Positions 1 through 11,035 of a DNA stretch of 64,000 bases are shown piece by piece; within the stretch, counting starts at the first letter, position 1, and the number at the start of each line of letters is the position of its first letter. This stretch comes from Plectrocnemia conspersa (taxonomy: Eukaryota > Arthropoda > Insecta > Trichoptera > Polycentropodidae): assembly GCA_009617715.1 (NCBI GenBank), contig VTFK01000003.1, forward strand, positions 1,488,001 to 1,552,000. The letters are read 5' to 3'. Both the position numbers and the translations under genes were made by a program. The notes under the pieces are model-generated. The model searched no databases. It was not told where the DNA came from and saw only the letters and a list, made by a program, of their open reading frames with translations.

Positions 1-840
1 CACAGTCTGTGATTTGTTAATCGAGTATTATAATAAAATGTATATAAACACTGATTCTTATTGTCACAATACTATGACTTCTGATATTCTCGAGAAACGG
101 TTTTAAAAATACAAGTTTTATGAGATTTTTTAGTAACAAGATACTATTTTTTTGTCTATTTTTATTTATAAATTGCGAACAGGTATAAAATTTATACAAT
201 TTATTTTAAAAAACTTCTGATATTTTCGAGAAACGGTTTTGAAAAATATAACTGTTATCAGCTCTTTTAAAAAGAAGATATTGATGTCTCTTTTATGCTC
301 CACTGTCTGTGATTTATAATTCAAGTATTATAATAATAATAAGTATTGTCACAATCTACTAACTCAAAATTCTGAATTGAATGATTTATGATATTTTAAA
401 GAAACGGTTTTCAAAATACAACTTTTATTAGCTTTTTTATTAACCATATGTTATTTTTTAATCTATATATTGCTGGCACTTTTGTGCTTTACTATCTGTG
501 ATTTCTAAATCGCAAATAGTAATAAAATATATACATACAATAACGGATTTTTACTGTCACAATTTATTTTAAAAAAGCTTCTGATATTTTCTTTTCAAAT
601 TTAGTTTTAAAAAAATACAAATGTTATCAGCTCTTTTTTTTATCTTAATATTTGTTGGCTCTTTTATGCTCCACTGTCTGTGATATATAAATCGAGTAAG
701 AATAATAAAAATTATACAATGACCGATTCGAATTGTCACAATCTACTAACTCAAACTTAGATGCTTTTAAAAATACAAATGTTATGAGCTTTATTGAAAA
801 AAAAGATTTTTTAATTGCAGTAATATTGTAATATAAACTT
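1..840. repeat. decayed satellite, ~185-bp unit, about five copies
   Basis: Five tandem, diverged copies of one AT-rich unit. The landmark CTGTCTGTGATTT (with variants) recurs near 5, 305, 489 and 674, so the best-kept units are about 184-185 bp long; a copy lacking that landmark lies at about 140-302. A second landmark, CTTCTGATATTTTCGAGAAA, occurs once per unit with changes, followed by AAACGGTTTT and GTTATCAGCTC. The array runs off the left edge, so its size is unknown. Copies differ by many substitutions and small indels, which indicates an old array without recent homogenisation. No open frame. Confidence 0.8.
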
Positions 841-1180
841 TAAATATAATATAATGTTATGTTTGCTTTATCATTAAAATTCTCTAGTATTAGTAAGTAT
901 TATTAATAAAACATATATTGAAAGTATTCATAATACATAAAATCCATTCAAGTCACTATTGAAAAGTTATTAAATGGAAGCTAATTAAATTTAAATTCTT
1001 AGGCAGTAAAAGTAACTTGTTTGTAAAGAATACTTCATAAAAATAAATCATCCTCACAGTATTTTCACGCTCAATTTTTTTTATCGAGCGCCTGGTGATA
1101 CAATCCATCGATTGACGACAATAGATTTGTAAAAAAGTCAGACTATCTATACAATTTTGTTCAAACAAAACGGATTGTAT
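841..1180. other. AT-rich spacer, nothing recognised
   Basis: No repeat, motif or coding signal recognised between the satellite and the first GC-richer island. Confidence 0.5.
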
Positions 1181-1440
1181 TATTCGAATCGATACGATGC
1201 GATTAACGCGGTTAAAATACAGGGCGACCACAAATCCTCTTATCGAATATTTTTACGAATGGCTCGATAAAAACAAACGCTCTGCAATTTTGTTCATAGG
1301 CGTGAGATTTTTTATTTTATTTTATTTATATGGTTTCACGGAGATTTGTTTGATTAACGGTCATCCTGTATATGAGGCAGGGGTCGAGTGCATCTGGCCC
1401 TGAAGTAAGGGGAGCTGCAGCTGTCATTGTTATCGTTGAC
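1180..1440. other. GC-richer island, candidate conserved noncoding element
   Basis: Base composition and complexity rise sharply against the AT background. The right part contains GGGGTCGAGTGCATCTGGCC and then GGAGCTGCAGCTG, which holds a CAGCTG E-box. A 68-codon open frame crosses it but shows no domain, and its length is near chance. A regulatory or conserved noncoding role is inferred from composition only. Confidence 0.35.
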
Positions 1441-3724
1441 TTATTTTATACTTATCAAATTTATATCTAAAAAATCGGAACAGCCGGCATTTTAATGTGT
1501 ATTTTTGCTTAAGTTAAAAAAAATTTTTTTTTTTTCTATAAATAATTTATTAATTGTTTTGGATATTTTTACACTAAATAAGCATTGTGTATTTAATTTT
1601 ATTATTAATATTGAAATTTAAAATGTTAATCTTTAAAATGTATGCATTAAAAATGCAAATTTTAGGGGTGAGCAGCCCTCGCTTTATGCCGCTTTTAAAA
1701 CTGGCTAAATACATTTATTCAATTCTTAGTTGAGAGTACACCAATGATTAATTCATATAGCAAGTTTTTTCATCATAAAGAGTTACTTTTAAATCTGTGT
1801 AGATATCAAATTTTATCGTAGTTAAAATAATAAGCAGAATTTATGATAATTGCGTTCCTTAAAAATTTTTTTATTAAACATAGTTAACTAGTTGTTTATA
1901 AGTAGCTACTAATTCACGATGAAATTTAAAGTAATTGCTTTAATTTTATTTTTTTAGAATGTATATGTATGCAACAGTTGTTATAGTATATACCATTTAA
2001 TTTCGTCGTAAATATAAAACCTTACAGTTTCGTTTTACAATATTTGCCCACGTGTCTACCTTTAATTACATAGTTTATTCTCAATAAAATATTCATGGAG
2101 GCTTACGCCCCTAAGCTCAAATCAGCCGTTGAAAATAAACGCTGTAAACTACTAAGTTTTCCACGGGTATAGTAATCGGTTCTGTTTAATAACGTTGTTC
2201 GATTTGGGTCATACACATATACTGCTTAATCACTGATGACATGATACATGACGTACATTGATCGACATTGATTGAAAAAGCTCTTTACTGACATCAAGAT
2301 TTAGTTGATATCTGTACAAAAAAATATTGATCTTGAAATGTATTTTTAAAGATACATATCTTAAATTTCTATATTGACTTTTATAGCCCTATTTTGAGCT
2401 TCATTTTAATATACTTCTAATATAGTAAAGAGAGGATTTCAGTTATATTTATTAGATGTACGAAGTCAGTTTAAATCAATATTTTTTATTGCTGCAGTAT
2501 ACCTTTACTATTACTAATTATTATAAATTCTTATTTGTGTTATATTACATGGTGCATAATTTATAGATAAAATAAATTATTAAGAAAAGCAATTTAATTG
2601 ATATGTATAGTTATTAATTTTAAAAAAAATCATAGAATTGATGTGTTTATATTACTTAAACCATAAGTTAAATTACATTTTAATTATTATTCACATTAGA
2701 TTTCAACTTTTGTATGGCTATTAAAAATCGAGGTTTGTCTAAAATGTTATAGCTTAATATTGAGTCGGTATGTTTGACCTTCAGTGGCAAAAACGGATTT
2801 TATATAGCATATCAGTAACGATCAAAAGTGAATTAGCTAGCGTTGAAATGAAAGCGAAATCTTTTCACAGACCTAACAAATATTTTTCTCAAGACATACA
2901 TAAGTCTATATAAATGAAATTTGCTGAAAGTAACTACCGTCGAAATTTCGCAATAGTTTTATCAATATTGACATAGCGACCTTTCAGCTTTTCAGCCAAC
3001 TGACTCAATTTTATTGTTATAAAACTCGATATGTTTTATATTTTATTGTATGGTTCAATCCTTAGCAGATAAAAAAATCAATAAAAGTAATATGCTTTGA
3101 TATTATTTTTTTTAAATTTGTTCCTAGCCACGTTCATCCAAAAATATCTTTCGGCATTCTCAGGAGAACATATGATGTGCAATTATTGCTCTTAGTTATA
3201 TTTAAAAAAATACGGTTTATATAATTATAGACTTTATTTAAATAGTATCTTATTTAAAAGTGTAATATGAAGAATATTTAAATTAATCTATAACTATAAT
3301 TCTGCTTTTGTGATCCATTTCCTAGTTTACTAAAATTGAACGGAGAGTATCATAAATATTTATGAAATGTAAACATTGTATGTATATACATATACATATA
3401 CATATATAGGCTTAGAATTATTTTTTTTAAATAGCTTTGCGTGTTTTTATATATGTATTAAAAATCGAAAATTTTTTTTTTTTAATATTTCGCAAAATTG
3501 AAAGATAGACTTTGTTACTTAAAATTTGCAATTTTGATTAATCAAGTTTACCTCACATATAATATGTATATACATACCTATATATCACATGAAGTTAGGT
3601 TCAAGTGAATTATTAAATATTTTTTTGACGATTTTTAAGTCTGTCATAAAATAAATACAACAATGTTTGAATAAATCATGAATAGCTTATGTTTGTATAT
3701 TATAAATAATAGCTAAGATAGGAA
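1441..3724. other. AT-rich gene-free stretch
   Basis: Long A/T-rich spacer without recognisable genes or transposon ends. A small TA/CATA microsatellite lies near 3379-3411. Confidence 0.5.
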
Positions 3725-3905
3725 ATAACACTTTCATCTAATACGTCTGTGATTAATACACGAAAGACCTGGGTTTCAATATATATATATATGAGCCCCA
3801 GTGATTTTTAATTTCTATCATGTCTAGAAATTAAGAACTATTATATATTATTTATAAATCTTAGATATTTCTAATCTCACAGATGAATATTGTGATAAAA
3901 ATTTC
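3725..3905 (+). repeat. dispersed repeat family R2, copy 1
   Basis: Shares a body with 12836-13010 and 57715-57890 in the same orientation: AATTTCTATC-TGTCT near the left, an imperfect hairpin in the middle, then AATCTCACAGATGAATAT and GTGAT on the right. This copy is preceded by GACCTGGGTTTCAAT, loosely like a Pol III B box. No coding capacity. Class unknown; a SINE or short nonautonomous element are both possible. Confidence 0.6.
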
Positions 3906-4305
3906 AGACCGGTGTCTCACTACTAGTAGTTAATGGTTATGTTTAACCTGTTGTAATATATTGGGCTTACGCATTCAAGTTTTTATCAACATTTTAATTG
4001 ATAATAGCGCATCTTTTAACCATTGCTATAATTGTTAAGTAATAAAGAATATATGTTACAATTCTGACTCTGAACGTTGCACTGTTATGTATGGTCGATA
4101 TCCAATATAATGCCATTGATTATTTTAGTGGATCTAATGCAAGTTTAATGATACAGTATTTCAATAAGTACACGTTATTAAATACGGGATATTATTATTA
4201 TTATATGAATATATTTTATGGAGCTAATTATTTCACTTTTATTTTATTTATATAGTCACAGATTTAATTCGATAATTTATCATGAAAATAAATTTGCAGG
4301 TTGTA
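3906..4305. other. AT-rich spacer
   Basis: No gene or repeat recognised. Confidence 0.45.
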
Positions 4306-4790
4306 TTGGTTATGAATGGTTTTGATGGCGCCACGCCCTCTTTGCGTAACGGTCAAAACCTAACCTAAAATCAGTACGGCCGCCGCTATTACGACTAATT
4401 ACACCGAAAAGATTATTTCGTCGACACAGTCTCATGTATATTTCATGAGTGCTTTAAGTTGTTGTAGCGTGCTACCCCTTCAAAGTTCACGAAGGGGGTA
4501 AGATTGCAGCGGACTGCGTCCGTCGATAGCCACCCTATTTTACTTTTCAATTTGACGATCGATACAAATGTGTATCATCCCCATTTTGTGTGTGTGATTT
4601 TTTTGTTATTAATAACGGCCTTGGAATTCTCGGTCAATGGTTAATTTTCGCTAGTCAGGAAAACTGTCAGGCCAATTCCTTAAGAACGAATTATTGCCAT
4701 GTACGTTCGATGACACGAAGTTCTTGCACGCAATGTAGCGAAACCCAAAACGCGCACTTTTGCCCCATAAAAATATATTTATAAATATTT
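4305..4790. other. CpG-containing island, candidate regulatory element
   Basis: Complex sequence with several CpGs (GGCGCCACGCC, CGGCCGCCGC, CGTCGACAC, GCGTCCGTCGATAG) flanked on both sides by A/T-rich DNA. A 64-codon open frame at 4590-4784 has no recognisable domain. It resembles the other islands of this window; function inferred from composition. Confidence 0.4.
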
Positions 4791-5224
4791 TATATAACGG
4801 CGTTAGACTGTCAGGTTTATAATAACGGTAAAAAGTATATATGTTATTGATAAAAGTTTTATTTAATCGAAATAAATAAAGACCGTTTTAAATGCAGTTA
4901 ATCAAATAAAATGCGCGATAATAATATTGTTGTATGTTATAAAATCAATCTATTAGCAATATGAAATTAAGAACATAAGCTAAATTAAATGCTAATAATA
5001 AAGTTATTTGTATTGTATTATTATTAGCCGTTAATTATACATTTAAAATCATTTATAATATTATGTCATACATTTTCAGTATATTCCAAACCTGTTACAT
5101 TTATGACATAAAATCAATGCGTGTTAAGTAACTAATGAAATTTCGCATGACATAAACGGTTATATGAAGCATTTCAAGGTCATTATAACGCATATCAAAT
5201 TTAAGTAGTTCATCATCAAAATCG
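4791..5224. other. AT-rich spacer
   Basis: Nothing recognised. Confidence 0.45.
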
Positions 5225-5370
5225 ATTAGTGTTGGTAAAAAAAATATAATTTGGACGCGTAAACTTTTATCGATTTTCATTATCGCACGTTTTAATGTGC
5301 GAATACGCGTTTAAAAATACGCATGCGCATTTTAGAAGCAACGAGATGCGCATGCGCAAAATTTGAATTT
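5225..5370. promoter_or_regulatory. small island with paired NRF1/Ewg-type palindromes
   Basis: TGCGCATGCGCA at 5347-5358 is a perfect 12-bp palindrome matching the NRF1 (insect Erect wing) consensus YGCGCATGCGCR. A second, imperfect one (ACGCATGCGCAT) lies at 5319-5330. Nearby are a GCACGT..TGTGC inverted pair and two ACGCGT hexamers. The element lies about 0.55 kb from the CpG island at 5890-6410, a plausible promoter-proximal position. Binding is inferred. Confidence 0.5.
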
Positions 5371-5888
5371 TTGATGTGCATCTTTATATTTATTATATAT
5401 TATATCCACAGAGAGCTATGATATTTAATAGTTTGTGCGTACGAATAATGGTAGTATATAATAAATTTACAATAAAAAATATAAATTTATACAGTGATTC
5501 TCAATCTTTAAAAAAAATTAAATTGCAAATATGTTATTAAATTGTACATATACCAACAATTGAATGTTATATTTTTTATGGTTTTAATGCCGTACATTAT
5601 TATATGAATCCAACTAGTGGTTCTCTTATTTTTAACTTTAAAATTTATAACTATAAAATCTATTTGATAAATAGAAAATAATTAAGTGGCATTTTTAGTA
5701 ATATACAAAAATAAAAAACGATAGTGCGAATATGTATATAATTTAAAAAAGACCGTTCCAAGAGTGTAAGTTGATCGTATGTTAAATTCGCTTTCGACTG
5801 TTGAATATTGCTTTTAATATTTTCTGACATAATAGTCGCTGGCGAAATGTACATAAGTTTGTTTCTGTGTATATGCATATGATATATT
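5371..5888. other. AT-rich spacer beside the CpG island
   Basis: If the candidate minus-strand exon at 5918 is real, this is the start of its first intron. No other signal seen. Confidence 0.4.
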
Positions 5889-5889
5889 A

Positions 5890-6410
5890 TAGCTCACTGT
5901 AGATTTAAGAGACTTACTTGTTCGTCGACCGGAGCGCATCCTCGCGCGATGAGCGTCGGCGTAGCGGTGCGTCGCGGTGCGGCTAAGGTCACGTTCACAC
6001 GTTCACGTTCACACTGTCGTACGGCGCGGAAGCGGAAACGTGAGCGTGGTGTGAGCTTCCACATGCTAATGGTGAATGAGTGATGTGACTGAAGGGGTGT
6101 GTAGTAGCTGCGTGGAGCACGGCCGCCGCCCGAGTGTCTACTGGAGCCAGACACAGAATGGGGGCGGCCGCGGCCTGGGGGAGCGCGCCCCTCCGCCGCC
6201 TGCGCCCCCACGTCCCCATCCCACCCGGTCGCCCCCCCGAGCGCCGCCGCCCCGCGCACGCACTGCAAACGGATCGCAATTTCGCCGGGACGACGCTGTA
6301 ATTCGTCGATTGCGAAACGTCGATATCTGTCGGCTGAACGGCCGAGATATGTGTGCGCGCTTCCGATTCGCGCGGCTCAAAAATCTCACTTTTTACAGAT
6401 GAGATGCTGT
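5890..6410 (-). promoter_or_regulatory. CpG island; possible promoter and first exon on the minus strand
   Basis: The strongest CpG island of the window: dense CpG and GC-boxes (GGGGGCGGCCGCGG, CCGCCGCC) in otherwise ~75% AT DNA. On the minus strand it ends in CAA|GTAAGT (intron bases 5917-5912), a near-consensus 5' splice site. A minus-strand ATG at 6064 opens 49 codons that reach this donor without a stop, rich in Arg, Ala and Thr. Several overlapping open frames on both strands are expected from the high GC and are not treated as genes. I infer a CpG-island promoter with a first, possibly untranslated, exon whose downstream exons lie left of the window or are not recognisable. The alternative is a regulatory CpG island without transcription. 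Confidence 0.45.
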
Positions 6411-6557
6411 GGAAAAGTCAGCAATTAAAAGCCTACATTGTAGTGATTAATATATATGTAACAATACTTTTCAAAGTTCTGTATATTTCAAACAAAAAAT
6501 ATATAAAAAAAATCCTACTCGCTAAAGAAGAATAGGTCTTATCTCTATTCGTTAAAG
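6411..6557. other. short spacer
   Basis: AT-rich, no signal. Confidence 0.4.
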
Positions 6558-6730
6558 CAGTGATTCCCAAAGTAGGCGCTACCCCCTGAGGGTCTCTGGA
6601 GCAATACAGGGAGGCGGTAGCAAGTATGAGCGCAATTGCGAGCGATGTAACTATCCAGTGGCATAAATAAAAAAGAGAAATTCGAAATTTATGAAAATTT
6701 TTCGTTATTATTTTATCATATCATCTGTTG
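6558..6730 (+). mobile_element. hAT-type terminal fragment
   Basis: Begins CAGTGATTCCCAAAGTAGG followed by a C/G-rich subterminal stretch (CTACCCCCTGAGGG), the typical look of a hAT left end (CAGTG-TTCCCAAA). No matching right end was found, so this is a fragment. It abuts the next hAT element. Confidence 0.5.
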
Positions 6731-6736
6731 TGTAAC

Positions 6737-8437
6737 TAAGGATTGCAATACCGGTAATACCGGTATTGGAAAAAAATTACCTTCAGTATTACCGGTATTA
6801 AAAAATAAAATACCGGTAGTACTAAAAATATTTTTTTTTAAATCCATATTTGTTTAAAACGGCTTAGGACTATGAAAATGACGATTCGCTTATTGCTTGA
6901 AAGCAAAAGCGTAGAATAAAATGATGCTCATTGTAGGGGATGAACCTAAGTTGTTTTATCGGGGTAGAATAAAATTATCTCTTTTAGTCTCAGGGGGCCG
7001 AAATATCGGCCCACTCTACTTATGAGAGAAATCCTACTGAAAAATATTTGAGTGCATTTTAAATTTTTTTTAACATTTTCGATAAAAGGAATATTTATAG
7101 GAATATACATTTGCCTTAATTCAGGCAAATCTAACGGTACTTAGCCGTTCCAAATAATTCTGTTATGTAACTGAGAAATTATCGCACCCTTTTTCATGAT
7201 AAGGATGGCAGGCGAAGTGAAAAGAAAAGGAGATATTCTTTCTACTATTTATATATTTTTATCTCCATTAAGATATATTTTTACATATGAATATGCTTCA
7301 CTAAACATTGGCGTTAAATATTGCTAATAATTAAGTCTCAATAAATATAATAAAATAAAAATCTTATTTCGGAAAAGCTGTGCGAAATTTATGTTTTTTA
7401 TTGTAAAATAATGCAATTTTTGTGTTAACTGGTGTTTTTTAAAGTCAAACTTGATTCATATTTTATTTTTTTAAGTATATAAATATGATTTTTTATCGTT
7501 GTAACCACTAAATATTATTGCTTTTTATTACCTCAGATTTTTAAAACATATATGTATAACGTAATTTATTTAAAAATGCAAATCAATGATTTAAAAAAAA
7601 ACGCATATATTAGGCCAAATTTCTGCTTCATTAAATATTGGTAATAATTAGGGGACAATAAATATATTTAAATTAAAATCTTATTTAGAAAAATTGCCCG
7701 AAATTTATGTTTTTTATTGAAAATAGCCTTTTTTTTGTAAAATAATGCAATTTTTTTTTTCTTAAATTAAAATACTAGACGATATAATTAAAATTTGGTT
7801 TGACGGGTGTTTATTTAAATCAAACATTAATTATATTTTATGTTTTTAAGTAAATAAATATGATTTTGTAACTACTAAATATTATTGCTTTTTATTGCTT
7901 TATTACTTGAGAGTACAGAAAAAAAGTTTCAAATTTTTAAAACATATATGTATAACGTAATTTATTTAAAAATGCAAATCGATGATTTAAAAAAAAATAA
8001 AAAAATTCGCAATATTAGGCTAAATTGTCTGGCACTAAATGAATTATGCAGTATTTATATATTTTTTCATATAATATTTATAACTCAAATTTGTATAATG
8101 GTACTTTTAATAAGGGTATTAATAAATAATTAAATATGAGATAAATCTATCGAAAATAAATATTATTGTGATATTCTAAAATATGCAATAATTAAATTAA
8201 AATAATATAAATAAATCACACCCCAAAGATATCACAATCATCAATTATATAAATATATTTTTATATGCTTAATTAATAATTTTATAATTTTCTACACTCC
8301 TTTCTCATTTTTTTTAAATACGTTTATTTCAATATTATAAATAATTTTACAGACATACTAATTATATGTATATAATGTGCATGTCGGATTATATTTTCGG
8401 ACAAATAATGTCGATACCGGTAATATTGGCAATACTG
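6737..8437 (+). mobile_element. hAT-like element with ACCGGTA-type ends, copy A
   Basis: The left end reads TAAGGATTGCAATACCGGTA followed by further ACCGGTATT repeats. A similar left end is at 55262. About 275 bp of following sequence aligns with 55262-55487 (shared GATGCT-ACTGTAGGG, TTTTATCG, GTAGAATAA, ending in a CCCACTCTACT / TCCACCCTACC stretch). A right end with the mirrored motif (ATGTCGATACCGGTAATATT) is near 8406-8425, compare ATGTCAATACCGGTATTACT at 56817-56836. No transposase frame survives. hAT membership is inferred from the end pattern; the 8-bp target duplication is not resolved for this copy. Confidence 0.5.
7297..8025. repeat. tandem duplication, two ~325-400 bp units
   Basis: Unit 1 (7297-7621) and unit 2 (7622-8025) share the same order of landmarks: GCTTCA-TAAA-ATTGG, AAAATCTTATTT, GAAATTTATGTTTTTTATTG, AAATAATGCAATTTTT, CTAAATATTATTGCTTTTTA, and AAAACATATATGTATAACGT. 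Unit 2 is longer through small insertions. It lies inside hAT-like copy A. The 82-codon frame at 7885-8133 is a by-product. Confidence 0.75.
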
Positions 8438-10620
8438 TTTTTTTGTGTAGTGATTTGTTTTCTTTCCAAATAAATCAAAAATGTAAGTTATAATCAGTGG
8501 CGTGCCGTGAATTTTAGGTATATATATATAATTATATAAACATGGCGGGACTAACGCGTTTATCATTAACTAAATGATATTGACTTCGAAGTGATGATTG
8601 AACATATGGTGTAGGGTCCCATGAAGACAGCGGCAAACCTGTCAAATTGATGGTCGTTACTTAAAGTTGCCTTTTTTCTGAGCAAATCCTCGTTCCGTCT
8701 CGGCAGAGCTTACTGCAATTGTATTGATAATATTTTCAGATTTTCAGGAGTTCTTTGTTATTATTTCTTATGATATTATTAACATAATATCTGAAATCAT
8801 TTACATTCATATTGAAATTGAATATTTCACTTTCAATCCCAATATTTTTTTGGGCAGCTCTTCATGGTTTACTAGTTGGTTCAAAGGTTTAAATAGAATA
8901 CACATTTTTTTATTAGTTAACTTATAATTATTACGATATTTTAAATCTAGTTCTTGCGTATTCATTGTTTTTTTTATACTGTCGATTAACTTTTTTCGGG
9001 GGAGATTTCCGTATACTATATTTATCGAAGTCAATATTCTTATAAGAATCAGTTTCAATTATGTCCCCAATTTGGCTTTCATAACAGTCCGGATTTTATT
9101 TTAATTGCTCAAAAGCAGAGGTTATTCTTAAAATTAATAGATTCTCTTTAGAAAAAAATTGTGTTGTTGGATTGAAGAGCATTCGACAAAATATAAATTT
9201 CTCCAATCAGATCCAAATTTTATTCATTTCTAAGTAGTACAATTTCAGAATATTTTTTGGTTTTTGAAAAATATTCGTGCAATAAAGGGTTAAATAAAAA
9301 ATAAATTAAATTTAAAATTAACCTTCAACATAGCATAAATATAGTGACTGGATTAAATCAAAAACGAAAATTGAGCACACCAAATTTCCACATAATTAAA
9401 CATAGCTAGTTTTTTTATTGTTAAATATTACTTTAATTCTAACTGCTTTATATTTTTATCTATTTTTAAATAAAAAATTGTGTAAGTATAAGAAATGTGA
9501 GCTAAATTATGTCAATGTCATTTATTAATATAAATGTATTAGTATTAAAAAAAATGTATTACAAAATTAAAATCACATTTATATATACATATAATGAAGT
9601 ATTCTTAAATATACATAATCCGATTTCTTGTTTTTTGAAATTTACACTGTTCGCAATTTTTGTTTGCGCAATAATCCCTGAACCACCGAATAAATAGTAA
9701 GATTTAATTAACTGGTGGAGGTATTGATTAAATTGAAACTAATTAATTATATTTACAAAATCATTCATTTATATGCGAGTGCAATACTTTTGCAACGCTT
9801 TTTCTAAAAAAAATGATAAATTACTATATCATAGAAATCTTTTCAATCTTGTACTTTTATAAGTAAAACTTTTTTTATTGACATTTGTAATAGCGGTCTT
9901 TACTCTGAGTATTGAGAGATTATGATATTATGCCTTTCAAAGATGAGAAGAAACGAAGTTTATAAATTTATGGAAACGCTTCTTCTTCCAGTTCCATTTC
10001 CTTCAATAATTTCATAACCCCCGTAATCGTTCTGGCAAAAAATCCGATTAACTATATATAGCCATTAATTTACATCTCAATTTTAATGTATCAAATAAAC
10101 CTCCATACGTTGAATTGAGGTACGAAAACAATTTATTAGGAAATGAAGATTTTTTAGAATAAGCTAATATTATAAACTGTAGTTCCTTTAAATTATACTT
10201 TTATTTATCCTACAAGTGTAAAATATGCCATTAAACAGTTTCAGACATTAGCTATATCATCTTCTTTACGTTTTTGATGGCTCGATAGCTTTACTGTGTA
10301 AATTATTTCACATAACTCTTAGATGATAATATGTTTCTCTTACTTTTTCTATACAATATTTAATATCTAAAAAGAAATAAATAAAAAAAGTGGCTGTTAA
10401 AGCAAATATACCATTTAATATTTCTAATTATAATTTTTCAAAGATGTTGCATAACCTTTATTTATATCCCAGTTATCTGAATCTTCAAACAATATTAATA
10501 AAACATTTTATAAGTTCGAGTTTATTCTCATATATATCCCAGCGCCTTTCCGTACATATATCCCAGCGTCTTTCTTTTGGGATACGATTTGCTGAGTTCT
10601 CGCAGAAAGTTGTATGTCGC
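8438..10620. other. AT-rich gene-free stretch with one MITE-like end
   Basis: Mostly featureless A/T. CAGTGGCGTGCCGTGAA at 8495-8511 is like the left end of a CAGTGGCG-type element but has no partner. Two copies of ACATATATCCCAGCG-like sequence occur at 10540-10570. The open frames here (for example 8807-9058, 10390-10623) show no domain. Confidence 0.4.
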
Positions 10621-10624
10621 TAAG

Positions 10625-11035
10625 CATTTTTTAAATCGACATTCCAGTTATTCTCGAGGAATTCCAGTTTTGGGTTCCGGAACATTTTCGAGAATCACGA
10701 TCGCGTCCTCTTTTGATGGTCGTAAGGGCTAGGACGTCCGCACTTGCCGACTCGCCTATAGCTGTGGTTATCTGGCTCCTTAATACGCTGGCATTACATA
10801 TTGACCTGTTTAATGTTAGCAACGAGGAGCTGTTCCAGTTTTTTTCATTTAATTTTGATATTTTATAATTTTTGTTATGTTTATTATTTTTAACTATTGT
10901 TCTATTTATGTATATATACGTTTTTTTTTTGTTTTGTAAATTTAAAATTTCTGTTCGACCATCGTGGCGCATTGGGGTAACCTGTTAGGCCACGATGGTC
11001 TTAATTTAATCTAAAAAATAAAAAAAATAATAAAA
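10625..11035 (+). mobile_element. LINE 3' end with terminal hairpin, best copy (family L3H)
   Basis: Homologous segments at 29080-29290, 47090-47300 (minus), 52085-52150 and 58315-58560 share GAATTCCAGTTTTGGGTTC, a following CGATCGCGTCC stretch, and a terminal module. An open frame (10730-10867) ends in DLFNVSNEELFQFF before a stop. The last ~60 bp form a hairpin with arms GACCATCGTGGC and GCCACGATGGTC around ATTGGGGTAACCTGTTA, followed by an A/T tail of TAAAA-type repeats. A conserved 3' hairpin plus short-repeat tail is how non-LTR retrotransposons end, since the hairpin is read by the RT. The RT domain itself is absent (5' truncation). Confidence 0.55.

Noticed and set aside
1..840. CRISPR-like array because of regular repeats
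   Set aside because: Units are ~185 bp contiguous tandem copies with no unique spacers, in animal-type DNA.
5894..6402. Several overlapping frames of 83-124 codons in the CpG island
   Set aside because: High GC removes stop codons in all frames; peptides are low-complexity Ala/Arg/Pro/Gly. Kept only as a promoter/first-exon candidate.
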